Below, piece after piece: positions 1 to 9,661 of a DNA stretch of 64,000 bases. Position 1 is the stretch's first letter; every line of letters starts with the position of its first letter. The translations under genes were made by a program, and so were the position numbers. The notes below the pieces were generated by a model. That model searched no databases and was not told where the DNA came from. It worked only from the letters and a program-made list of their open reading frames with translations. The DNA comes from Hippasteria phrygiana (taxonomy: Eukaryota > Echinodermata > Asteroidea > Valvatida > Goniasteridae). The stretch is from the NCBI GenBank assembly GCA_037893225.1, contig JAZGUH010000225.1, positions 1,798,001-1,862,000 of the forward strand. The letters are read 5' to 3'.

Positions 1-2
1 AC

Positions 3-792
3 TCTGATCGGGTGAAGGAGATGCGGTGTCTATATGTGCAAGTAAGTTCACCTGTGCAGATGACAGTATGCTTGGGCACAATACATGGTGCACAGAATTT
101 ACTTCTGTATTTTCATGTTCTTCTTTTTTTTTTTTTTTTTTTACATACAGACAATACTGGAGCTTGATGCGAATGAGAACGCAAATGAATACATCTACAT
201 AGATGAAGCCGGTTTCAATCTGAGCACGAGAAGGCGGAGAGGTAGAAATGTCATTGGTCAGCGAGCTACTGTTGACGTCCCTGGTCTTCGTGGTGGAAAC
301 ATATCGATGTGTGCCGCCATTTCTAGAAATGGCGTACAAGCCCATAATGCTAGATTAGGCCCGTATAACTCTGAAAGACTGATCGAATTCTTAGATGGGT
401 TTTACGACACACTAGTACCCAACGAAGATACTCATTATATTATCGTGTGGGACAATGTGCGTTTCCACCACTCTGTCGCTGTGCGGGAATGGTTTGAGGC
501 TCATGCACGATGCACTATGGTTTTCCTCCCACCATACTCCCCCTTCCTAAACCCAATCGAGGAATTGTTTTCATCATGGCGGTGGAAAGTGTATGATCGC
601 AGACCATACGAGCGGGTCACTCTTTTGCAAGCCATGGAGGAAGCATGCGAAGACATCCAAGACGCAGCATGTCAGGCATGGATCCGCCACGCAAGACGGT
701 TTTTCCCCCGATGTTTGGCGAGGGAAAATATTCGTTGCGACGTCGATGAGAACTTGTGGCCGGAAAGAAATGATCGACATGATAATCCATGA
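3..792 (+). CDS. IS630/Tc1-like DDE transposase, 3' part (two exons)
   Basis: This is the catalytic half of a cut-and-paste transposase; its 5' end lies outside the window. Exon 1 ends at 41 (reads ...CLYVQ) at a strong donor, GTAAGT, at 42-47. Exon 2 begins at 151 after a long poly-T tract and ACAG, giving a 109-bp intron. The junction is in phase 0 and reads YVQ-TILELDA. The triad is visible: D in YIYIDEAGFN (codon 202-204), D in IIVWDNVRFHH (codon 451-453) and E in LNPIEELF, with 35 residues between the last two (DD35E). The PPYSPFLNPIEE block is typical of the DDE_3/IS630 family. The ORF is intact to TGA at 790-792. The ATG at 85 is inside the intron and is not the real start. No terminal inverted repeat was found around it. 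Confidence 0.88.
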
Positions 793-911
793 GGACTCTT
801 GTCTCGTAGCCCATCAAACTAACGGCGTTTATATATTCACACACTACGCCATAAATTGTTATTTGATCGTCCTGCCTTTGTTTTATATTGGTTGTTCTGT
901 TCGAGCATCAC

Positions 912-917
912 AATAAA
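912..917 (+). promoter_or_regulatory. Poly(A) signal AATAAA of the DDE transposase
   Basis: A canonical AATAAA lies 120 nt after the transposase stop codon, in an AT-rich 3' UTR. Position and orientation fit the end of that transcript. Confidence 0.6.
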
Positions 918-1391
918 ATGAAATTAACCCATGTGCGTACGATCAATATATATTTCTGTGTGTTCATATTAGGACATGGGTGTTAGAATGATTACTGATA
1001 CTGGTTAGTCATTTGGCGAAAGTTTGTCTGATTTTGATGCAAGTCTGAGCTTTTGTAAACTGTTTATTTAGATTTACAACCAGTGTAGCCTTTTGACGAC
1101 GATATTTGATGTTTAGCACACCGAATAGATTGATTGATTGCATGTGTTAAATGTTTAGGGAAAGGATACAGTTTTCTAGTAATTGTGTGTAAGCGATTGA
1201 GAAAAACTGTAAATAAACAAAAAAATTAGCTGGCCTAACGTTTCGAAATTTAGCAAGTTCTTTTCTTCTTTTTCTTTGTTTCTTGTTCTGTTCTTTCTAT
1301 TTTTTCTTGAGCACCCCCCCCCCCCCCCTCAATTAATTCCAGACTCGGATTTTGTTTGGTTTGTAAATATAAAAGGCGCAGACCGCCGGAG
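918..1391. other. AT-rich gene-free flank with pyrimidine tract
   Basis: I see no coding signal here. A pyrimidine-rich stretch at about 1258-1329 ends in 16 consecutive C (1313-1328). The sequence CCGGAG at 1386-1391 just before the foldback element resembles CTGGAG at 15472-15477 just after it, a possible imperfect 6-bp TSD. Confidence 0.5.
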
Positions 1392-1436
1392 TATGGCATG
1401 TCAAACGTTGCAATATTCGATAATCTACGTATTTGT

Positions 1437-1722
1437 GTGCGATGTTCAAATATATATGTGCGATGTTTGTCATTATGTGCGATGTTCAAATATATATGTG
1501 CGATGTTTGTCATTATATGTGCGATGTTCAAATTTATATGTGCGATGTTCCAATATATAATGTGCGATGTTCAAATTTATATGTGCAATGTTCAAATATA
1601 TATGCGATGTTTTGTCATATATGTGCGATGTTTGTCATTATATATGCGATGTTCAAATGTATGTGTGCGATGTTTGTTATTATATGTGCGATGTTCAAAT
1701 ATATATTCGATGTTTGTCATAT
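1437..1722 (+). repeat. 21-bp satellite, left arm (GTGCGATGTT units)
   Basis: Roughly thirteen tandem units alternate between two 21-bp variants: ATGTGCGATGTT followed by CAAATATAT, or by TGTCATTAT. Some units gain or lose 1-3 bp. The array is interrupted at 1722 by the 7.9-kb element and resumes at 9662. It appears inverted at 15075-15430 because it belongs to the foldback arms. Open frames across it are a by-product of missing stop codons. Confidence 0.9.
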
Positions 1723-1960
1723 CGTCACAGTTTTCACGAACAGACGAATTTTGCCTCTCCGCGCTAAACTAAAGTTACAAGAAAATCAGGTTTTAAGCTG
1801 CTCACTTTTTAAATTGAAGATATTACCTGCGTTCATACCTCATGTTGATTCAGTGTTGACACTATGTTAAAGTTCAGTTCTCGATCTTTCACAAGTAATT
1901 GGCAGCTAAGCGATAAGTCAATTAATTACAGAGTTATTAATTGATTAATACATTTGTCTG
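1723..1960 (+). repeat. Outer terminal inverted repeat, left copy
   Basis: This segment matches the reverse complement of 9425-9661 with only a few differences by eye: for example GCGCTAAAC versus GCACTAAAC, GATATTACC versus GATAGTACC, and CTCGATC versus CTCGGTC. The tip (CACAGTTTTCACGAACAGACGAA) is echoed in inverse orientation in every subterminal unit, which suggests transposase binding sites. Confidence 0.85.
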
Positions 1961-2297
1961 TTCGTGAAAACTCAGAAGCGAGAAATGGCCTGTTTTGCCC
2001 CACAGAGTGTCAATTGTCTCTTCGTGAAAACCCAAAATCCATTTTCTGGCAATTTTGCCCTTCACAGCCATACTGTATTAACACGGAGTTCAAATTCGTC
2101 TCTTCGTGAAAACTTAAAATCCATTTTCTGGCAATTTTGCCCTTCACAGCCCTATTGTATTAACACGGAGTTCCGAATTGGCACTTCGTGAAAACCCAAA
2201 ATCCATTTTCTGGCAATTTTGTCCTTCACAAACATAGAGTTCTGAATTGGCTCTTCGTGAAAACCCAAAATCCATTTTCTGGCAATTTTGTCCTTTT
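1961..2297 (+). repeat. Subterminal tandem units, left (TTCGTGAAAAC motif)
   Basis: The motif TTCGTGAAAAC recurs at 1961, 2021, 2103, 2185 and 2254, so units are about 60-82 bp. The unit body is CCAAAATCCATTTTCTGGC, then AATTTTGCCCTTCACAGCC, then ATTAACACGGAGTTC. The mirrored set lies at 8993-9424. Confidence 0.85.
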
Positions 2298-3165
2298 CAG
2301 CCATAGCAAGCCCATATGGGTGGCACATGGGTCCCATGTGGGCCAGAATATGGGCCCCACGTGGGCGGACCCATATGGGCCCCAGAGGATTCTGCACCCA
2401 AGTTCCAAATGGGTCCCATATGGGCCAGCCCAGATAACCCATATGGGTCAGGTCTGGGGCCCATGTGGGCCAATAATATCTGGGTAAAATATGGGCAAGC
2501 CCATATGGGGCAGAATATGGGTACCATATGGGGCCCAGATGGGCCAGCAGTATGTGGGTAAAATATGGGTTATCCCATATGGGCATTATGATATGGGGTT
2601 CATCTGGGCCCAGGTGGGTTACCAGTATATGGGCTGAATATGGGCTGTCCCATATGGGCATTCTATGGGGTTCATCTGGGGCCCAGGTGGGCTAGCAGCA
2701 TATGGGCTGAATATGGGCTGTCCCATATGGCCATTCTATATGGGGTTCATCTGGGGCCCAGGTGGGCTAGCAGCATATGGGCAGCATGTGGGCTATCCCA
2801 TTTGGCCATTATATGGGGTTCATCTGGGGCCCATCTGGGGCCCAGGTGGGCTAGCAGTATATGGGCAGAATACGGGCCGTCCCATATGGGCATTATATGG
2901 GGTTCATCTGGGGCCGAGGTGGGCTAGCAGTATATGGACAGAATACGGGCCGTCCCATATGGGCATTATATGGGGTTCATCTGGGGCTTAGGTGGGCTAG
3001 CAGTATATGGGCAGAATACGGGCTGTCCCATATGGGCATTCTATGGGCTTCATCTGGGGCCAAGGTGGGCCAGCAGTATATGGGCAGAATACGGGCTGTC
3101 CCATATTGGCATTCTATGGGCTTCATCTGGGGCCCAGGGACTAGCAGTATATGGGCAGAATATGG
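2298..3165 (+). repeat. CCCATATGGGC satellite, left block (~72-bp units)
   Basis: The block is dense in CCCATATGGGC palindromes. The better-ordered part (about 2630-3165) has a unit of about 72 bp containing CCCATATGGGCATT, GGGGTTCATCTGGGGCC, and CTAGCAGTATATGGGCAGAA. The first 300 bp are less regular. It is related in motif, but not in exact unit, to the right block at 6585-8985, and is in inverse orientation. The long open frames in it carry W/G/P-rich low-complexity repeats and are not treated as genes. Confidence 0.85.
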
Positions 3166-3713
3166 GCTATGCTTTTACTTTTCCAAGGTAAATACTTTGA
3201 CTAAGGACAGCATCATTAAATGTTTAAGACTAATACGAGTACCGTCATCAATAGTTTTATTGTAAAATTACATTTTGTACACAAGATGAAATAGAGGAAG
3301 TCATTAATTTTAAAATGATAAGCCCATGAGGCACCATAACACATCCAGGGAGGCTATGATTTAGCCATGTTAAGATTGTTGGAGTCAATTACATACTATA
3401 TTTTCCGATGTTAAAATTTATCACTTGCCTCGTGCGATTTTTTGTTAATAAAAGCCCTCCATGATGCAAAGTAGGAACAATGCTAACTTTGAACTGGACC
3501 ATTCACCATTGTGTTGACAAATTTTAGGAAATACATTTACTTCAATGTCATTGACACTGCATCAATAATTATCTTAATGGAGCTGGATAAATTGACCAGA
3601 ACATCAACAATAAACAAATTTTCATGCAAAATTTTAACAGAAATGTTCTTAACCTTGTTGGCTATTCTGTATTGAAGTTAACCTTAAAGTACCAAGGAAG
3701 TGGACGGTGATTT
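3166..3713. other. Core of 7.9-kb element, left; possible minus-strand 3' UTR
   Basis: This is unique AT-rich sequence without an ORF of note. TTTATT at 3255-3260 reads AATAAA on the minus strand, about 455 nt beyond the stop of the putative minus-strand gene, and could be its poly(A) signal. Confidence 0.35.
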
Positions 3714-6262
3714 TTACAAGACACCGACATGAAATTTATTTCTTTCGAATGAAGTCAACCTGATACAAGTAATAATAACATTGGATGGCTTTTTTCAAGG
3801 GATACAAGAATATAATTGCTCTCGTTATAACAATATCGCATATTCGACTTGGTGCATTATTGTTGTTGCTTGTGCAATATATTCTTGCATCCCCTCAGTC
3901 ATCAGATATTATACAAGGTGTATAAATAGAGGTAATCCAAAACAAAATAGAGTTTACCGAAGTCTGACGTCAGTTGGCATGACAACTGGTTCCAAACAAA
4001 TGGAGATTTCGACTGTTCCTTTGTTAACTCATTATTTTTGGATTACCTGTTTTGACATTCACTAAAGTTCATTGCCATTGAATCCTCGCTTTCTTCTTGG
4101 ATATGCTGAGCCAGTTGTCCAAATTGTCGCTTACTCCGTCCTCCTTTCAAATCTTTGGAATTGTAGAGGCGAAGGATGTGATGCATGATGTTACCTCGTC
4201 CCGTGTTTCCTCTTTTGTTCTGTATTATGCCGTACACTGAGCCCCTGAAAATGAAAACATTGCATGAGTAATCAAGTATCAACCTGAAATAAGTTGTAAC
4301 AATTATTACCTTTAATCAGCAGACAAATTAGTGTGCATTTGCAAATGGCAAATTTGAGTAAAGGCTGGGCGAATTAGGAAGCTATTTTTCTGCGGCAACA
4401 GACTTCAAATTTAACTATAGCTTTATACATGTACATGTACATATTGTCATAAAGAATACATGCAGTGTAAATGTTCCTCTCTTTAGATCTATGTGAAAAT
4501 GAACGCTTCAGTGACACTTAAAATTTCGCCACATCGATCCCCATGTTGGTACATAACCAATTAATTAAAGCTACAATCAAATCGGATCTATAGTTTCCTA
4601 GATACAGGCCTTAGAAAAATGCCAATTTGACGTCATATGCCTTGTGATCATGATGTCATTTCAATTTTCACTTATTACACATTTTGGTCTAGGTACATGC
4701 CAATTGAGTAACAACCAAATCGAACCCATAATTCTATAGTTGTAAGCCTTAGAATACTATAAAGAAAAGTGAATATTTGATGAAAGATCACAATTTTCAA
4801 TTCACAACTTCTCCAGGTATTTTTTCGTCTATGGCAAGTTTCAAGGTTGACCTGTATATGCAGAAAACGTCATTGTAGAATAAGATATTCAAATGTTAAC
4901 AAATTTATCATAAGTCACTTACCAGTTAAAATACAGCTCTGGGACTTAACTCTTTCGAGTACAAAAAACGTGCTGCTGGCCCATCAAAATACGGCAAAAT
5001 CCGGGTTTGTGCACTTTAAGCAGGGCTAAATCTGGGCTTGGACTGCCACCTGAAGGAAAAAAAGAAAGATACAGGAAATAGGGTGGTTGGACTTATAGAT
5101 GTACATGTAGATGGAACAGCACTTTAATAATAGATGTAAAATAACACAATCTCAATCAACTGTCTTCCACTTGCCTCTTCTCAATGAAATAAGCCAGCCC
5201 AAGGACTGGATGTGTGGCCATGAGGCCTCCCTTCGCCATATATGCTTTACTACATGTATAGCCATGCCCAAAGGCTACACTTGCTAAAAAATTACTCAGG
5301 AATGTCCATCCAAGGACACATGTGGGTCATGTTTCCACAAGACCCACTGTGTCCTTGGATGGACTGCACAGTCCTATGGGCCTCATTAGGTATGCAAATC
5401 CTCTGGCCTGTAGCTAGTGAACTGATAAGAACAAAGGACTAAGGCATGGGTGTATACATTTGTGCATGGAGAAAAGATGATTTGTGTCAGGTACATGCAT
5501 GGAGGAAGGTTAGTCCTTCCTCCATGTACATGGGTGGTCATGGAGGAATCTGATGTGGTCAAAATACATGCAGTTACAAAATATGAAAAAGCCTCTGTAA
5601 ATGTATATGCAAGAAGGGATCTTAAAATGACTGTGGACCCTTCCTCATCCAAGGGATTACATATACATGGAACTTAAATGTAAATGTCCTGAACTTGAGG
5701 GATGGTAAATTCCACCAACGTACGTACTCTTTATTTACAAAACGTGGGAAAAATTGGTCAACTTCAATGATAATTTAAGAGAAAAGAGCACCTGAAATGT
5801 TTAAAAAGAACAAAAGTGTAAGTTGCCAAACACTAAACTCAACATTCATCAAAACTTTCAAGGTTCAAACTGATCGAGTCAAGAAAAGATGGGAGAAAAC
5901 AATCTATAAACTCAAGAAAACTGTACACTGTACGTACATATGTACATCCTTACCTCCATGGTACATGTGTGTATTTAGAGGGGCTATTATAATAAAACTG
6001 GGCAATGTGAATAGCATAAGGAAAATGCAAAACTAGATTTATACATTAATAGGAAAAAAATCATTGCACTTACCAGCAAAACAGAGCAGGACGAAACTGC
6101 ATGCAATGAGGAGCAATTATGGGCTCGTGTGTTGTTGCCTGTGTGCTGTTGGTCTGCTGAATGAATGACCTCTGTACTGTATAAAGTGGCTATACACGTA
6201 CACAGGAATTCAGTTTGGACTAGAATAAACAACAGACTGCCTCTCCTTCCTCCATGTCCCAA
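3714..6262 (-). CDS. Putative four-exon gene inside the 7.9-kb element (~158 aa, unknown)
   Basis: I do not recognise this protein; the model rests on splice signals. Exon 1 (6262-6074) runs from an ATG (MGHGGRRGSLLFILVQTEF...) and ends CTG|GTAAGT in phase 0. Exon 2 (5997-5954, 44 nt) follows an acceptor ...TTGCCCAG and ends GAG|GTAAGG. Exon 3 (4244-4047, 198 nt) follows TTTTCATTTTCAG and ends ACAG|GTAATC. It is the most protein-like part (NKRGNTGRGNIMHHILRLYN..., then basic, then acidic). Exon 4 (3759-3714) follows TTGTATCAG and ends at TAA. All four join in frame (189+44+198+46 = 477 nt). No catalytic motif is visible. It could be a captured host gene, an element-encoded protein, or chance. 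A further exon-like block at 5049-4923 does not fit the frame. Confidence 0.3.
3799..3893. repeat. Small imperfect inverted repeat (~95 bp)
   Basis: GGGATACAAGAATATAATTGC at the left pairs with GCAATATATTCTTGCATCCC at the right with two mismatches. It is a short hairpin or a very small MITE. No clear TSD was seen. Confidence 0.5.
3931..4047. mobile_element. Small MITE-like element, TIR GGTAATCCAAAA
   Basis: The ends are GGTAATCCAAAA (3931) and TTTTTGGATTACC (to 4047). Internally, TAGAGTTTACCGAAGTCTGA followed by CGTCAGTTG resembles the complement of the right end of the element at 12459-12577, so the two share ancestry. The right TIR supplies the GGTAATCC donor used by exon 3 of the putative minus-strand gene. 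Confidence 0.5.
4480..4800. repeat. Diverged copies of the CRE-array repeat inside the 7.9-kb element
   Basis: Two head-to-tail segments of about 145 bp (near 4545 and 4690) carry CAAATCGGATCTATAGTTT, CTAGATACAGGCCTTAGAAA, then TTGACGTCATATG and TGATCATGATGTCATTTC. These align by eye with reverse-orientation units of the large array, for example 40490-40600 (CAATCGGACCTACGGTTCTC...GATGACGTCAC). They look like old, decayed members of the same superfamily. Confidence 0.5.
4923..5049 (-). other. Splice-bounded exon-like block without a full open frame
   Basis: On the minus strand this 127-nt block has excellent borders: a pyrimidine tract and TTCCTTCAG before it, and CTG|GTAAGTGA after it. All three frames contain stops. 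One frame reads protein-like (...FDGPAARFLYSKELSPRAVF) between two TAA codons. It may be a UTR exon, a decayed exon, or an alternative exon of the putative minus-strand gene. Confidence 0.35.
5304..5526. repeat. Two short perfect hairpins with recurring CCTTCCTCCATG motif
   Basis: GTCCATCCAAGGACACA (5304-5320) pairs perfectly with 5348-5364. CATGGAGGAAGG (5498-5509) pairs perfectly with CCTTCCTCCATG (5515-5526) across a 5-nt loop. The second motif recurs in part around 5537, 6245, 6474 and 6491, so it is a dispersed signature of this core. Confidence 0.6.
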
Positions 6263-6584
6263 CTAAACACAGTTTACAGGGACATATCATCTAAAAAACT
6301 TAAATGTTTTATGCTTCTTTGCTTTACTACCATGGGGGAATAAGAACATGCACAATTTGTAATCTTTTATTAGAGTTAAAGTAGAATTATCTGAACAAAA
6401 TAATCTTTTCAAACGAAAATATTAGAACTTGAAAACCCACAACAGAATGCCAGGTCACTCAGCTTAGATGGAGCATGGAGGAATGATATCCTTCCTCCAT
6501 GGATGGAGTGACCATGGAGGTACCATGATTTCAAGGAGGATTGTAGTTTAGGACACCTTCGTCTCTAGCTTGCCCATTTCTCCC

Positions 6585-8985
6585 ATCGACACCCATATGG
6601 GCCCGCCCATATTCTGCCCACATGGGCTTGCCCAGGTTTTTCCCATGTGACACCCATATGGCCCGCCTATATTCTGCCCACATGGGCTTGCCCAGGTTTT
6701 TCCCATGTGACACCCATATGGGCCCGCCCTTATTCTGCCCACATGGGCTTGCCCAGGTTTTTCCCATGTAACACCCATAGGGCCCGCCCATATTCTGCCC
6801 ACATGGGCTTGCCCAGGTTTTTCCCATGTGACACCCATATGGGCAATCCCATATTCAGCCCACATGTGCTTGCCCAGGTTTTTCCCACATGACACCTATA
6901 TGGGCCCGCCCATATTCTGCCCACATGTGCTTGCCCAGATTTATCCCATGTGACACCCATATGGGCCCGCCCATATTCTGCCCACATGGGCTTGCCCAGG
7001 TTTTTCCCATGTGACACCCATATGGGCAATCCCATATTCTGCCCACATGGGCTTGCCCAGGCTTTTCCCATATGACACCCATGGGCTATACCATAGTTCT
7101 GCCCATATGGGCTGGCCCAGGCTTTTCCTATGTGACACCCATATGGGCAATCCCATATTCTGCCCACATGGGCTTGCCCAGGCTTTTCCCATATGACACC
7201 CATATGGGCTATACCATATTCTGCCCATATGGGCTGGCCCAGGTTTTTCCTATGTGACACCCATATGGGGCCGCCCATATCGTGCTCACATGGGGCTTGC
7301 CCAGGTTTTTCCCATGTGACACCCATATGGGCCCGCCTATATCCTGCCCACAAGGGCTTGCCCAGGTTTTTCCCATGTGACACCCATATGGGCTTGCCCA
7401 TATTCTGCGCACATGGGCTTGCCCAGGTTTTTCCCATGTGACACCCATATTGGCCAAGCCATATTCTGCCCACATGGGCTTGCCCAGGTTTTTCCCATGT
7501 GACACCCATATGGGCAATCCCATATTCAGCCCACATGTGCTTGCCCAGGTTTTTCCCACATGACACCTATATGGGCCCGCCCATATTCTGCCCACATGTG
7601 CTTGCCCAGATTTATCCCATGTGACACCCATATGGGCCCGCCCATATTCTGCCCACATGGGCTTGCCCAGGTTTTTCCCATGTGACACCCATATGGGCAA
7701 TCCCATATTCTGCCCACATGGGCTTGCCCAGGCTTTTCCCATATGACACCCATATGGGCTATACCATAGTTCTGCCCATATGGGCTGGCCCAGGCTTTTC
7801 CTATGTGACACCCATATGGGCAATCCCATATTCTGCCCACATGGGCTTGCCCAGGCTTTTCCCATATGACACCCATATGGGCTATACCATATTCTGCCCA
7901 TATGGGCTGGCCCAGGTTTTTCCTATGTGACACCCATATGGGGCCGCCCATATCGTGCCCACATGGGGCTTGCCCAGGTTTTTCCCATGTGACACCCATA
8001 TGGGCCCGCCTATATCCTGCCCACAAGGGCTTGCCCAGGTTTTTCCCATGTGACACCCATATGGGCTTGCCCATATTCTGCGCACATGGGCTTGCCCAGG
8101 TTTTTCCCATGTGACACCCATATTGGCCAAGCCATATTCTGCCCACATGGGCTTGCCCAGGTTTTTCCCATGTGACACCCATATGGGCAATCCCATATTC
8201 TGCCCACATGGGTTTGCCCAGGTTTTTCCCATATGACACCCATATGGGCTATACCATATTCTGCCCATATGGGCTGGCCCAGGTTTTTCCTATGTGACAC
8301 CCATATGGGGCCGCCCACATCGTGCCCACATGGGGCTTGCCCAGGTTTTTCCCATGTGACACCCATATGGGCCCGCCTATATCCTGCCCACATGGGCTTG
8401 CCCAGGTTTTTCCCATGTGACACCCATATGGGCCTGCCCATATTCTGCCCACATGGGCTTGCCCAGGTTTTTCCCATGTGACACCCATATGGGCCCGCCC
8501 ATATTCTGCCCACATGGGCTTGCCCAGGTTTTTCCCATGTGACACCCATATGGGCCAAGCCATATTCTGCCCACATGGGCTTGCCCAGGTTTTTCCCATG
8601 TGACACCCATATGGGCAATCCCATATTCTGCCCACATGGGCTTGCCCAGGTTTTTCCCATATGACACCCATATGGGTTTTTTCCATATTCTGCCCATATG
8701 GGCTTGCCCAGGTTTTTCCCATGTGACACCCATATGGGCCCGCCCATATCCTGCCCACATGGGCTTGCCCAGGTTTTTCCCATATAATACCCATATGGAC
8801 CAGCCCATTTTCGTGCCCATATGGGCTTGCCCAGGTTTTCCCCATATGATACCCATATGGGCCAGCCCATTTAGATCCCCATATGGGATAACCCATATGG
8901 GTCCCATATGGGATACATATAGGTTAGCCCAGGCCCAGATTGCCCACGTATTTCCCATATGGGCCCCACATGGGCTTGCTACCTG
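6585..8985 (+). repeat. CCCATATGGGC satellite, right block: 61-bp monomer in 11-mer higher-order repeat
   Basis: The monomer is 61 bp (pieces: TTTTTCCCATGTGACACC, CATATGGGCCCGCCCATATT, CTGCCCACATGGGCTTGCCC), with about 39 copies. Diagnostic variants recur 671-673 bp apart, i.e. 11 monomers: GACACCTATATGGG at 6891 and 7562, and CATATTGGCCAAGCC at 7446 and 8119. This is a higher-order repeat. Because 61 is not a multiple of 3 and stops are absent, frames stay open for over 200 codons while cycling through three peptide versions. These are not considered genes. Confidence 0.9.
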
Positions 8986-8992
8986 ATATGGC

Positions 8993-9424
8993 CGAGAAGG
9001 GCAAAATTGCCAGAAAATGGATTTTGGGTTTTCACGAAGAGCCAATTCAAAACTCTATGTTACAATAGGGCTGTCAAAGACAAAATTGCCAGAAAATGGA
9101 TTTTGGGTTTTCACGAAGTGCCAATTCGGAACTCCGTGTTAATACAATAGGGCTGTGAAGGGCAAAATTGCCAGAAAATGGATTTTAGGTTTTCACGAAG
9201 AGACGAATTTGAACTCCGTGTTAATACAGTATGGCTGTTAAGGGCAAAATTGCCAGAAAATGGATTTTGGGTTTTCACGAAGAGACGAATTTGAACTCCG
9301 TGTTAATACAATGGGGCTGTGAAGGGCAAAATTGCCAGAAAATGGATTTTGGGTTTTCACGAAGAGACAATTGACACTCTGTGGGGCAAAACAGGCCATT
9401 TCTCGCTTCTGAGTTTTCACGAAC
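8993..9424 (-). repeat. Subterminal tandem units, right (inverted)
   Basis: About six units of the TTCGTGAAAAC repeat, in inverse orientation to 1961-2297. The right side has one more unit than the left, so copy number differs between arms. Confidence 0.85.
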
Positions 9425-9661
9425 AGACAAAGTTATTAATCAATAAATAACTCTGTAATTAATTGACTTATCGCTTAGCTGCCAATTACTTGTGAAAGAC
9501 CGAGAACTGAACTTTAACATAGTGTCAACACTGAATCAACATGTGGTATGAACGCAGGTACTATCTTCAATTTAAAAAGTGAGCAGCTTAAAACCTGATT
9601 TTCTTGTAACTTTAGTTTAGTGCGGAGAGGCAAAATTCGTCTGTTCGTGAAAACTGTGACG
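9425..9661 (-). repeat. Outer terminal inverted repeat, right copy
   Basis: Near-identical complement of 1723-1960, ending ...AAAACTGTGACG. The interrupted 21-bp satellite resumes immediately at 9662 in the same orientation as before the insertion, which fixes the right boundary. Confidence 0.85.

Larger units (their letters stand above)
1723..9661. mobile_element. 7.9-kb element with long, tandem-repeat-bearing inverted repeats
   Basis: The element starts CGTCACAGTTTTCACG and ends with the exact complement. Both sides have the same order: an outer TIR of about 238 bp, subterminal units with a TTCGTGAAAAC motif, then a CCCATATGGGC-rich satellite. A 3.4-kb core (3166-6584) is single copy in the window. 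It interrupts a 21-bp satellite: left flank ...TTTGTCATAT, right flank ATATATGTGCG. This fits a TSD of about 4 bp (ATAT), although the target's own repetition makes the length uncertain. The arms are nearly identical, so insertion was recent relative to its surroundings. The layout resembles foldback/TU-type elements; no known family is assigned. Confidence 0.82.

Noticed and set aside
85..150. Alternative start of the DDE transposase with a poly-Phe segment
   Set aside because: This stretch is the intron's poly-T tract; the donor at 42 and acceptor at 150 give a better, in-frame model.
1356..1870. Cys/Met-rich open frames (repeated CAMF, CDVQIYM)
   Set aside because: By-products of the 21-bp satellite; the same peptides appear in the inverted arm at 15034-15524.
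2152..3265. Open frames of 75-169 codons on both strands
   Set aside because: Translations of the CCCATATGGGC satellite and the subterminal units; no domain and no codon structure.
6730..8896. Long minus-strand open frames of 200-286 codons
   Set aside because: They lie wholly in the 61-bp satellite, cycle through all three phases and encode only its low-complexity translation.
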